The notes beneath the pieces are model-generated. The model ran no database searches. It had not been told where the DNA came from and saw only the letters and a list, made by a program, of their open reading frames with translations. DNA of 64,000 bases, taken from positions 121,729 to 185,728 of the forward strand of contig JAKUCV010001068.1 of NCBI GenBank assembly GCA_028386065.3. Reading direction: 5' to 3'. Made by a program: the position numbers and the translations under genes. The stretch is from Turnera subulata. Taxonomy: Eukaryota > Streptophyta > Magnoliopsida > Malpighiales > Passifloraceae. Below, piece after piece: positions 33,765 through 44,262 of the stretch (position 1 is the first letter of the stretch; each line of letters starts with the position of its first letter).

Positions 33765-35649
33765 TGATGTGGTCAATCCTGCAAGTGCACAGAATCGTCG
33801 TGGTACTCAAGGTCGTATCCACAGAGACTAGGCAAGATAATAAAAGATTCAAATCATATGGTGAAAATAAATAAAGAGAAATGTTATGGGAATTGAAGAT
33901 TGCTAATAGAGCAAATGTCGAATTGAGTGTAAAGAGATTAGAAAGCAAAAGCAATAAACAAAGTAACAATGCAAAGATAAAAAAAAGCCTAGATCATTCG
34001 TGAATTCACCGCCCTTCCTTTTCCATGGATCAATGTACTATTTCAACTGAAACCTGCAACCAAACACATGAATTTTGATGGGTAACAACCTATAGTGAAA
34101 CTATCCGCACTCGCCAGTCTAGTCTCGTCTCAAAGAGTCACCTAATCACTCTCGTCAATTAGATTACCTCTAGGAGCAACGAAGCTTGTTGTTGCTACTG
34201 ATTCCACGATAACCTAAACCCTCTCAGCATTTAGATTAAAGATGATTGATGATTTTTGGATAATAGACTTCTCCTCTCGGTACTTCACCTATTACCTAGA
34301 AGTTGCAATAAAGCTGGCCACTTCCTTAAAGCAAGAAATAAGCTCACAACAATCAATCAATATTACTTTGTGAATGAATTTGCAGCAAATGGTACATCAA
34401 ACCATAACAAATTTAGGGTAAGCTACATCCCTATGATCTAGAATGAAAAATTAGTTCATGAATGAAATTGAAACAACAAATGGGAAAAACATGGTTTCCT
34501 CACAACAATCTTAAAAGAAAATGAAAGGAACAATAACTTGACAGAATTTTGGTTTCAAGGTGTGTGTTATGTGTGTTCAGCTCCCACTCTTTTATAGTGC
34601 TTCTTCACTAGTTGAACAGCTTGGAGATGACTTATTTTAATCTCTTATAGTCAACAAAATCGTGCTGGAAAGGGCCTGAATGTTGAAAGCATTTGCTGGT
34701 GGAGTGGTTGCAAGGTATGGGTTGCCACTTGCTTTTCCAGCCTAGCATGAATATTCCTTCTCTTTTGCATGTGCTGTTGGTTGAGTTTTCTTTCCAGGAA
34801 ATTATATTGGTTTCCAAGCTGTTTTATTCTCCTTGAATGCCTTCCAGGTCGTCCAATTTGATTATCCAACAAAGCATGTGCTTCTGGTTGCCATGATGCT
34901 CTTCTAGAAGGGGTCACATGGTTGGCAGCATATGACCTGAGACTTGCAAGCACTTTTGGCACCCTTAGGCTGTTGGATTGGACTTATGGATATTGTACAA
35001 AGTTTTAGATAATTCTTTTATCTTTCTGTCCATATAAAGAACTCCCGATTTGGACTTTTGTAGTAGGAGTTATGATTAAAATACCGAGACTGGGTCGGTG
35101 GCCAGTGCAGAATTCCTACATGTCTGCAAGTTTGGGCAGAAGGTATTACAGCATGTCCAAATTTGGGCAGAAGGTCTGAAACATCGATGTTGGAATTACA
35201 ACATCGATGTTTGGTGAAAATAAGTTCCCAGAAGCCTTTCAACATCGATGATCAGGATGTCCAACATTGATGTTTTATGGAGTGAATTGAATTGATCACT
35301 ACTCCTAATCCGTAAGGCCAAAAATTATGAACTTTATATCAATGGAAAGCTTAGGATTTCTACTTTCATCTCCAACCGGTTTCATGTTAATTGGACATCT
35401 GAGGCTTTTAAAATCGTCCAAAGAGTGAACTGTGCTCAAGTTTCTGCCCGGTTTCCAGTTTTGGCCGAAATTGATCGTTTTCGGTAGCGAAGTGAGACGA
35501 TTTTACACCTGAAAACATAATTGTTAGTTTAAGAAATTTATTCAACAATCAAACAAAGAAAGATATGTAAAATGTATGATTTTTATTCGAAATTATAATA
35601 ATAAAGAAGTTTTCATGCCTTTAATACTATGTGAAATATGTGCATATCA
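33765..35649 (-). mobile_element. Solo LTR nested in the MITE
   Basis: A 1885-bp insert with ends TGATGTGGTC and GCATATCA, flanked by CGGGT (33760-33764 and 35650-35654). Its minus-strand 3' end (GATACGACCTTGAGTACC just inside) resembles LTR ends I have seen in plant retrotransposons, suggesting minus orientation. No coding domain; open frames are short. It carries the third AACATCGATGTT cluster at 35180-35274, about 375-470 bp from its minus-strand 5' end. Confidence 0.8.
35180..35274. repeat. Two paired AACATCGATGTT palindromes (locus C)
   Basis: Copies at 35180 and 35200 are exact (centres 20 bp apart). Copies at 35241 and 35263 are degenerate (AACATCGATGAT and AACATTGATGTT, centres 22 bp apart). 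They lie in the nested solo LTR. Just upstream, TTTGGGCAGAAGGT occurs twice (about 35131 and 35163). Confidence 0.9.
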
Positions 35650-35697
35650 CGGGTTCGTGTCGGGTTGATACCGTTTTGCCAGGTCTAATGGCGGATA

Positions 35698-36146
35698 GGG
35701 CCTCTCCATGCACAGATCAGAAAATGTTTGCTTTGTTCTCACCAAATGGAGGATAGAGATCACTTCTTGTTTTTTTTTTTTGGGTACCCTTTTTCTTCCA
35801 CCATCTGGTCTCAGTTGCTTGTTTTCTCTTTCTGATGTTATTAGATCTTTGAGTTGTTGGGAATTTGCTTGGGTGGAGTGGTATTCAAAAGGTGCCTATG
35901 ATTTTACAGACTGTTTGGAATGTCTGTATATATCATATCTGTTTTGAAATGAGATTGCGGTTCTGCAGTTTATCTCATTACCATTTGTTTCTTTCAATAA
36001 AAATTTAATTTGATTCTAAAACAAACAATAATGATGTTGAAAGAAAATAACTATAACCCTGATACTCTTTTTCAGAACCTCTATGTCCGTGATACTAATA
36101 GTATGTATATAATGTATATTATCTTGGCAAATATTGATAATCTATA
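35698..36146. other. Intergenic, nothing recognised
   Basis: AT-rich DNA with no convincing ORF or repeat. Confidence 0.5.
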
Positions 36147-37140
36147 GGATTTTTCTATGGTGCTCCATGAGTATGATACTCACGCGATTATGTCCACTGG
36201 ATATGGATGGTTAAATGATAACCGTTATATATGGTAATCTTATAATAACATTATTTTTTATATTTTTCTTTTCCTTTTTAATTATACAAAAAAATATTTT
36301 AGGTAGGAACTCATCCAAGATGGTAAGATCCTAAATATTATGATAGCCATTATATTAGTAGCTCTTACTCTTCTTAATAAGAGGTCGACCTAATAACTTT
36401 ATAGGTCGAACTAGCAATTTTATAAGTATATATTTTATTTTAGAGATTTAATAAGAGATCTACCTATTAACTTATAGGTTAACCTATCAATATTCATATT
36501 AAGGTTGACATGTTAATGGAATAGTGATAGGTTAACTTGTTAATAGGTAAAACCTCCATAAATACAAGACAGACTTCCTATCCTCCTTCTTAAAAAAAGT
36601 GTTTGCCACCTAATAGGTCTACCTAGGAATTTTATAGGTTGACCTCCTCTGAAAAAAATGTTCTAAAAAAATTGTGTCTGCTAGCTAATAGGTTGACCAC
36701 CCAAATTTAAGGGGTGGACTTACTAATAATCATTCAACTGTTGATAGGTCGACCTCTATGCAATAAAAAAAATTGTATTTGCTAGCTAATAGGTTGACCT
36801 ATCAATTTTAATGTATTGATCTATTAATAATTATTCAATAGTTGATAAGTCGACCTGTGATTTTAATGGGTTGACCTATTAATAATTATTGGGTCGACTC
36901 TAAAATAAATAGGTCTACCCCAACTAGTACCAATTTTCAATTAAAATGGAAATAAAGATATTCTATCTAAGAAAAGTATTATAAATTTAAAATTTCATTT
37001 AAAATAAAAATAAAAATATTCTTAACTAAGAAAAGTATTTATCATTATTTGAATTCTTCAAATTAATATTATATAAAATATAATTAATAAAGAATAATTA
37101 TGGTGAGTACCATACTCATGGAGCACCATAGAATGACCCT
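36147..37140. mobile_element. TIR element (MITE-like) with internal palindrome repeats
   Basis: The left end (36147-36184) and right end (37102-37140) are inverted copies of about 38 bp sharing TTCTATGGTGCTCCATGAG and TACTCAC, with a few mismatches. No exact target duplication is clear, so superfamily is undecided (Mutator- or hAT-like). There is no transposase. The interior at about 36380-36920 is made of palindrome repeats listed separately; the rest is AT-rich. Confidence 0.7.
36382..36920. repeat. Degenerate array of TAGGTCGACCTA-type palindromes
   Basis: About a dozen spaced copies of ATAGGTYRACCTATTAAT-like words, for example GAGGTCGACCTAATAA near 36382, TAGGTCGACCTCTATG near 36747, and TAGGTTGACCTATCAA near 36790. 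The best copies are palindromic around TCGA or TTGA/TCAA. Spacing is irregular, and the copies are joined by AT-rich DNA. Confidence 0.75.
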
Positions 37141-37637
37141 TATACTATATACAAAAGCACGAACTCATTAAAAAAGAGCACCGAAATTGAAAGACGAATA
37201 TACCCCTACTTAATATTAATATAATAAATAATGAGTGACGTGTCATACACTAATGAATGATATGTAGTCTCCTATAATAATTCTTTTTGTACAGAATTTT
37301 ATCATAATACTCCTTCAATCACACAAAATTATCTTAATAATTTCACAAAATTAAAATACTAAATTATTATTATACATCATTGAAAATAAAATAAAAAAAC
37401 ACACAAAAAATTTCTCCCGCCTCTTTTGGCAAGAAAACAATAAAAAACACACAAGTTATTTTTCGCCACCCACATACTTATACACACTACTACCCTGCAC
37501 ACCACATCTTCTTATATTGTAATAGAAGTGCCTACTATGTATAAAAGTACGAACTTTAAAAATAGAGAGGCAAAATTAAAAGATAGAAATACCCTTATTT
37601 AATATTAATATAGCAAATAAAGAATGACATGTAGTAC

Positions 37638-39175
37638 TGTGAATTCCCGACCCAAAATCACTTGGGCCTATTCACCTTTCCTTTACACCTTCTTCATAAC
37701 CATCAACCAACAGCTTTGGAGTCGCCACCCAAATTTTATTAAGGGACAAAAACTTGGGAAAAACTTTTCATGTGACTCCATTTAGGCAACTGGATAACAA
37801 ACCAAAGATGTTGGACCCGGGGATTCGTCATGTATGGGAAGGTGTTAGGCACCCGTCCATGTTGGGGCGAAATTTTGTGCAATTAGAGGATTTTGTATGC
37901 TTTGTGCAAGTGTGAGCACCAAAACACATAATAACTGAATATTAAAAAGAAAGGGGAGAAGAAGAAGAATGGGCTAGAGTTTTCACCACTAGAAACCACC
38001 TACGTACCCCGGCGACCGGGTTCAAAGCCCACGTAGTTCTTGACATGGCATCACAAGAGTCACATCTTCATCAACATCAACATATCAACAATAATTGGTC
38101 AAACAGAAAGGGATTAGGATTACCTCTTGTAGCCCTCCTCTAGCTCCTTGGTTTGGGTTGTGCCTCCCACACAATTTCCTCCCACTCCTCCACTTAATCT
38201 TGCAGTTCTTCTTGATTTTTCCCTTTGCTGCCTTCATTGGATGATGCTACCCACGAAATTCTGCCAGAGTTTTTCCTACGGAAATATTTCTTAAGCTTGG
38301 AGAGATAGAGTTTCTCCAAGCTTCAAAGCTTTATGAAGAGTGTTTGTGTAATAGAATATGTGTCCTCCGAAATGTGAGCGAGGGGTCCTATTTATAGTGT
38401 TCTAGGTAGGCTAGGGGCGTGGACAAACTTAATGATCAAGGTAATGGCCAAAAATCTCGGCCAAAATCGAGTAGAATCAGATTACAGGCGAAAATTGGGG
38501 AGAAAACGCATTTCTGGGTGTGCATGACTGCCACGGCAAGCGGTCATCCCGAGATGACCGCCCGCGTCTACGTGTCTCACCCGTTCTTTCCTTTTTCTGT
38601 CCCGATTCTCCCCTAATTCCTCCCTGATTGATCCTACCGCGTAATTAACCCCTATACTGCCCAGAATCCTCTGCTTTCTTGATTACTACTCCTCTCAATC
38701 ATCTCCTAATTGACTAATTACACATTGATTTCTGATTTTAAGCCAAAATCATACCAAAAACATTCTTGCTATTAAGGAATGATTTAACTCTGATTTTCTA
38801 CGAAAATCAGAGCTAAATTTGTCTGCAAGCAAGGTGTTAATGGGCTGTGCAACTCTGAAGAAAAGTCCATTAAATTGGACCCTTACATTTTTCTTCAACC
38901 CAAGAATAAATATAATTAGGTTTAATAAATAAAGATGCCCAAATTTAATGAGAAAAAAATACATTTTAGCAATTTAGTCCTTAACATATCCTATGATTAA
39001 ATTGTCTCATTAATCCTAGGCATATAAAAGTCTTAATTACTGTAACGTATAAAATCTACTAAAATTAAACCCCATCCATGCTTCAACCCAAGACTAACTC
39101 ATCAATCTTATGATTCAAACATGTCTGGAGTCTAATCTCAATATAATTTTCATGAGTCAAATTTGGGTGTTCATA
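37638..39175 (-). repeat. 3' LTR of the gag-only element
   Basis: 1538 bp, TGTGAATTCCCGACCC... to ...GTTCATA. Its GACCGCC/GGCGGTC cluster (about 38525-38565) is reduced relative to the 5' LTR. Confidence 0.9.
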
Positions 39176-39243
39176 GATGCCCCTCGTTGATGAGTCCTTA
39201 GAGAGTAAGGACGAAACAACGTAAGAAAGGAACAACCAAATTT

Positions 39244-40883
39244 GAATGACAGAAGCAAGTGGTGTATGCCATGAATTTTGAGCAGCTATGCTCTTAGTTT
39301 GAAAATCTGGGGCAGCTATGCCACCAAGACACAATCCAAATCATTCAAAATGATGGGGCAACTATACCCCCAAATGCGTAATCATCTCAAAAATTTTGGG
39401 CAGCTATGCCCTCAGGAGGTGATCAATTTTAACACTTCGGGAAGCTATGCCCAATGATGCATGATTATTTTAAAACCTCGTGGCAGCTATGCCCCTAATG
39501 CATAAAAAGTCGGACAGTTATGCCCCTTGTGTGCAATCAATTCGAAACATATGGGCAGCTATGCCCTTGACGTGACCAATTTTAGAAACTTGGACAGCTA
39601 TATCCTCAGTTTGCAATAAACTTAAGAAAACTGGGCAGCTATGCCCCTGGTGTAACTATTTTCGAAAACTCGGGCAGCTATGCCATCGATGTAGTCAACT
39701 TCAAAAATTTGGGCAGCTATGCCCCTGACATAATTAGCTTCACAAATTCGGGCAGCTATGCCCTTGGTTTGAAATCATCTTGAAGAAATCGGACAGCTAT
39801 GCCCTCAACATGATCAAATTAACAAATCAGGCAGCTATGCCCTCCATGTATTCAAATTCAAAAACACGGGCAGCTATGCCCGTCATGCAGCCAAGTTAAG
39901 AACTCGGGCAGCTATGCCCATCAATTAAATTTTGAAAACTCGGGTAGCTATACCCTTCAAATTTAAAAATTTTGGCAGCTATGCCCTTTATGCGATCAAA
40001 GTAAAAACTCAAGCAGCTATGCCCTTCATGCAATTAAATTCAAAAACACCGGGCAGCTATGCCCATCATACAACCAAGTTAAGAACTCGGGCAGCTATGC
40101 CCTTTAAATTCAAATATTTGGGCAGCTATGCCCTTCATATACTCTACTTCAAAAACATCCAGGCAGTTATGCCCTTCTCAATAATTTGGGTAGCTATGCC
40201 CAAGGTGTAATCAACTTTGAAAATATGGGCAGCTATGCCTTCCTCAACTTCAATAATTAGGGCAGCTATGCCCCTCATGTTCAAAAAAGTCCGGGCAACT
40301 ATGCCCTTGATGTACTTAAATCAAGAATCGGGATAGCTATGTCCTTCTCAATGACACAGGCAGCTATGCCCAGGCAGTTATGCCTTTCATGCAAGCAAAT
40401 TCAAAAACTTGGGAAGCTATGCCCCTTGTGCTTAAAAACACGAGCAGCTATGCCCCTGATGTATCAAAAGAAATCCGGACAGCTATGCTCACCATGTAAT
40501 CATGAACTTGGGCAGCTATGTCCTTCCATTTCAAAAACTTGGGCAGCTATGCCCTTGGTTTAAAATCAACTCAAAAGGTTCGGGAAGCTATGCCCCTCAG
40601 ATGTGTAAAACCTCGGGCAGCTATGCCCCTGATAAACTTGAATTAAAAAATTTGGGCAACTATGCCCATGGCGTAATCAATTTCGAAAATGCGGGCAGCT
40701 ATGCCCTCTTTCAACATCAGAAAATTAGGGCAGTTATGCCCCTCATGTTCAAAAATCCAGACAGCTATGCCTTTTGTTCAACTTTCAAAATTAGGGCATC
40801 TATGCCCCTTATTCAAGTTCGAAAAACTAGAGCAACTATGCCCTTTGTGTACTTATTCCAAAAAACATAGGCAGCTATGCCCT
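39244..40883. repeat. Array of about 45 GGGCAGCTATGCCC units
   Basis: By eye I count about 45 copies of a 14-bp near-palindrome (GGGC-AGCTAT-GCCC) at roughly 37-bp spacing, joined by variable, mostly A/T-rich 15-30-bp spacers. Many copies are exact, others have one or two changes (GGACAGC, GGGAAGC, AGTTATG). The array lies between gag and the 3' LTR, that is, in the 3' untranslated part of the minus-strand element. Degenerate copies continue to about 40955. Open plus-strand frames across it (repeating AAMP, QLCP, GSYA) are by-products of the repeat. Confidence 0.95.
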
Positions 40884-41164
40884 TAGGATCAGACATCAAC
40901 TCCAATGTGGTAGCCTGCCCCGAAAATTATACAATTCAAATCATGGGGTAGCATGCCCCTGGCATCATTTCACCAAAAAGGTTGGGCCTTACAACTCATT
41001 TTATTGAGAATGCCCAAACTCATACCTCGACTCATCAACAAAAGTTGGGGCTTACATCTCCTTGAATGCCCTAGGCAACACACATCAACTTTATAAAAAA
41101 AATTGGATCTTCTCAAGAATGCCCGTAACAATAATAAATCAATTTTGGGCCTGGTAGGACCCAC

Positions 41165-41488
41165 ATGCAAAATATCATAAATCCAAGTAGTGTATATATG
41201 AGTGCCTCTTGGTTTTCAAGAAAGGGTTTTGCTCTCTCTTCTCTCTCTTTTCTATCCCTATTTTCTTTTCGTTTTCAAAATTGGATTTGGGTATCTCTTT
41301 TCTTTCTTCAGGCTTTACCGAGTTTAAGACTCCATAAGACAAACCTTGTGGTACCCAGGGACCTTCTTCAAACTCGTTCGGATAATTCTAAGGCAAAGAT
41401 GAGTGAAGATTCTCGTGAGAGAGTACACCAGCTAAGGAAAGACATCCTTCAAATGTGCAAACATGATTTTGAGCCAGGGGGTAGATGA
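41165..41488 (+). CDS. Hypothetical plus-strand ORF in the gag-only element
   Basis: A 107-codon frame with a hydrophobic Phe/Leu/Ser-rich first half and a charged end (MSEDSRERVHQLRKDILQMCKHDFEPGGR). It is antisense to gag and has no family I recognise. It may be a remnant of an antisense ORF, or chance. Confidence 0.15.
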   Translation: MQNIINPSSVYMSASWFSRKGFALSSLSFLSLFSFRFQNWIWVSLFFLQALPSLRLHKTNLVVPRDLLQTRSDNSKAKMSEDSRERVHQLRKDILQMCKHDFEPGGR

Positions 41489-42572
41489 TGTCGTTCTACT
41501 TGTGCCTTGTAGAGGTGGATGAAACCAAAATTCATGCTGCTATCAAGCCCTCAGATAATGATCACTATGTGCTTTGTCCTCGTTCACTCTTCTGTTTTTC
41601 ACACTTCTCAAATGTACCGGGACCCCTCTCTATGCATGCCAAAAATTAGTCCATGATTTCATTCATACTAAGGTGACTGCAAACATTTTTGTGACAGAAC
41701 AATTATTGGTTAAATGGTTGGACCATTGGTGGAACAGGTGTCAAAGCTTAGTTTATCAAGAAAGTTCGACTTGGAAAGGGATGGGATTTTTGTTTTGACC
41801 GCACCTTTATTTTTGGTTGCCTACATATTCCTAAACATAGCACTCTCTTTGATTTTTTTTTTAATAGGAACACCTCTGCTTAAAAGACCTGCTTTTATTG
41901 AAATTTGGGTCCCCATTCATATGTGAACTTTGTAAAAAAAAAAAAAGGAGGATGTATGAACTTATCGATTTCATGGATTGGTGATCTAGAGGGTGTTCCT
42001 ATTTATTTTTTTTTTTGGTGCTATGTTTAAAAAATCAGGTCCCCGTAGTTCGGGTGAAGACGGGCCAGATGTCTCACCTTTCACAATTTTTTCCATTGAT
42101 CAAAATCACACTATTTTAGGAAAGCTTCTTCCCCCAAGTCTTTAGTGAAGGTTGTGTTTGAAGGTTGGTGTCTAGTTCAGGGTTTTTAGGTGTGGCTGCT
42201 CCATATTAGCCAAGGGTTTGTGCTTCAAGCAATACTCTATTTCTAAAACAGGAGGCTTTTTTCTTATGGCCTCGGCCAGGATCCTAGAATCTAGTGTGGA
42301 GCCACGTTGATAAGCTGGGTTTCAATGGCTTAACTTTGAATTGATCCATTTAGAAGTTCGGCAAGCCAAACTTGAAATGTTTGCAAAATTCATTCACCTT
42401 AACATAAACTACGTCATTTTCTAAATCATGAATTTGAATCATCGAGATAGGAAAGAAGAGGCACATTTTATTGATTAAGTGAACACGTGACACAAAAGAA
42501 AAGTTATAAAAAACGAAGAACAAAACTTTCACTTCTTTCAAACATAGCAAACACCATCGCTTATCAGCCCTC

Positions 42573-43744
42573 TCACATCTCTACATCTTTTGGGGGCAAG
42601 ACAATCTCATTTTGTTCCACCAGATCTTGGATCTGACGGAGTCTAAAACAATCGTCCGTGGCATGCCCCGCTGCTTGGTGAAGTTCACAAAACTTATTCC
42701 GGTCCCCTATAATCGTAAACCCAGGTTTTGGCTCCAAAGACTGCAACAGGTTTACCTCCATGCATTTCTTGAACATCTTTCCCAAAGACATAGGAAGAGG
42801 GGTGAATTCCCTAAATCTTGACCCAACTTGCACCGGTGCCTGGGTAGTCATGTGATTTACTTCAACGGACTTGTTTCCTTGTGCTGAGTTGAAGTTCCGC
42901 CTAGGGGTAGTAGTGTCCACTGCTACTTTGATCTTGCCGGAAGCAATTGCATCCTCCAACTGTGTCCCTGCCCCAATGAGGGCTTTGAAATCAGCATAAT
43001 AATTGCCAACCATACGATCATAATACATTGGTTGAAGATTCTTGATCACCATTTGCACTTGCTCCTCTTGTGGGGGTCGATTCACCATTAAAGACAAATT
43101 GTTACCCACCTTGTGATAAAGGCTGAGAACGTCTCTTGGGCTTCTTGCTTAGTCGTCTCGAGATCCCTCTTGGTCACATCCACTTCGGTGTTGTAGCTGT
43201 ATTGGTTCAAGAACTCTTTGCAGATGTCATCCAACGTGCTCACCTTGCTCTCATCAAAATTCATGAACCACTTTAGGGCTGCTTCTGATAAAGTCCTTTG
43301 AAACAACTAGGCCATCAACTCGGGCCCAATCCTCAGAGGTTGCAGCATCCTGACATAGATCTTCAGATGAATTCTTGGGCATCCCATTCCATTGAATTTA
43401 TCATTGTCCGGCATCTTGAACTTTTCAGAAAGGCGGGCTTCAGGGAACAAAGATAGACGTTCCAAGTTCCAATCATCCTCTTTACTCTTCATGGCTTTCA
43501 GCAATTCTTCCACTCTTCTAAGCCTCTCCCCATCTCCTTTGGATTCCTGTGTCATCGAGTCATCATCCTAGATGACCACCACATTATTTTCAATGCCTGG
43601 TTTCGAGCCTTGTCCCCCATCACTCCCAGGGGACACCATCTTCCCTTTCTTCAAGGCCAATAGTGCATCTCTGACATTCGGATCTTTTAGCAGATCCAAG
43701 GATTCCTCAGCCACAATGGTCTTAGCAACATTGTCCTCACTCAT
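42573..43744 (-). pseudogene. Degenerate gag of the Ogre-like element
   Basis: Role: the capsid protein of the element. It starts MSEDNVAKTIVAEESLDLLKD (ATG at 43742-43744). An in-frame TAG follows ENNVVVI at about 43570, then MTQESKGDGERLRRVEELL leads into the retrotransposon-gag core (KFKMPDNDKFNGMGCPR, YVRMLQPLRIGPELMA). A second TAG precedes LFQRTLSEAALKWFMNF at about 43305. A frameshift near 43090-43110 follows SAFITRW, and the frame resumes at MVNRPPQEEQVQMVIKNL. It ends with a CX2H-like region (KFCELHQAAGHATDDCFRL) and stops at 42573. Two nonsense codons and one frameshift mean this copy makes no full Gag. Confidence 0.85.
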
Positions 43745-44242
43745 CTTGCCCTAGTATTTGGATCACATGTGTCAGGGTCCGCGGTACCTCAGAGGCTTCT
43801 TGACTCACATATTTTTTCTGCTGGTTTTCTTTTTAGGTATGTACAAATAAAGAAAGGCACTCTATTTACACTTACTTGAATTCACAACAATAATCACCCA
43901 AATACACGTACCACTTATTGATTCACAATGCATGAGATACTCAGGGTATGCAGTTGGTTGGGGGCCAAAAAATTGCCGCTAGGGAATAGGCTGACCTACT
44001 CACATGTGATAAAGGATATCGCGTGAGGTCCAAGGCCAATTAATCCCCATCATTGCTAAGCATCGAGAAACGGGTTCACTCAAACCACTATTGCTTAAGG
44101 AAAGCAAGTAGCGGATTTGGATTCCCTCACCCTCGTACGGTAAAGGCTTCACATCAATTGTCATGAATGCAAGGCACTTATGATGACAAGTAAAAGGCAC
44201 ACAAAATTCCACAATTGCGCAAAGTCTCTTGAACCCAGTACT

Positions 44243-44260
44243 TCCCCAGCGGAGTCGCCA
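44243..44260 (-). other. tRNA-Arg type primer-binding site
   Basis: TGGCGACTCCGCTGGGGA on the minus strand, two bases after the 5' LTR. Identical to 6213-6230. Confidence 0.8.
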
Positions 44261-44262
44261 GC

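Larger units (their letters stand above)
33239..35689. mobile_element. hAT-like MITE interrupted by a solo LTR
   Basis: The ends GACCTGGCAA (33239) and TTGCCAGGTCTAAT (to 35689) are inverted, flanked by the 8-bp duplication GGCGGATA (33231-33238 and 35690-35697). The interior repeats CGGGTT/AACCCG words such as TTCGTGTCGGGTT. Without the nested LTR (33765-35649) and one CGGGT it is about 560 bp. Non-coding; non-autonomous. Confidence 0.8.

Noticed and set aside
39244..40883. CRISPR-like look of regularly spaced repeats
   Set aside because: Plant DNA, no cas genes, degenerate repeats, short variable spacers, and located in a retrotransposon.
39932..40886. Plus-strand frames with repeated AAMP / QLCP / GSYA peptides as a repeat protein gene
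   Set aside because: All three plus frames are similarly open because the 14-bp unit lacks stops; it is antisense to the element and the copies vary in length and frame.
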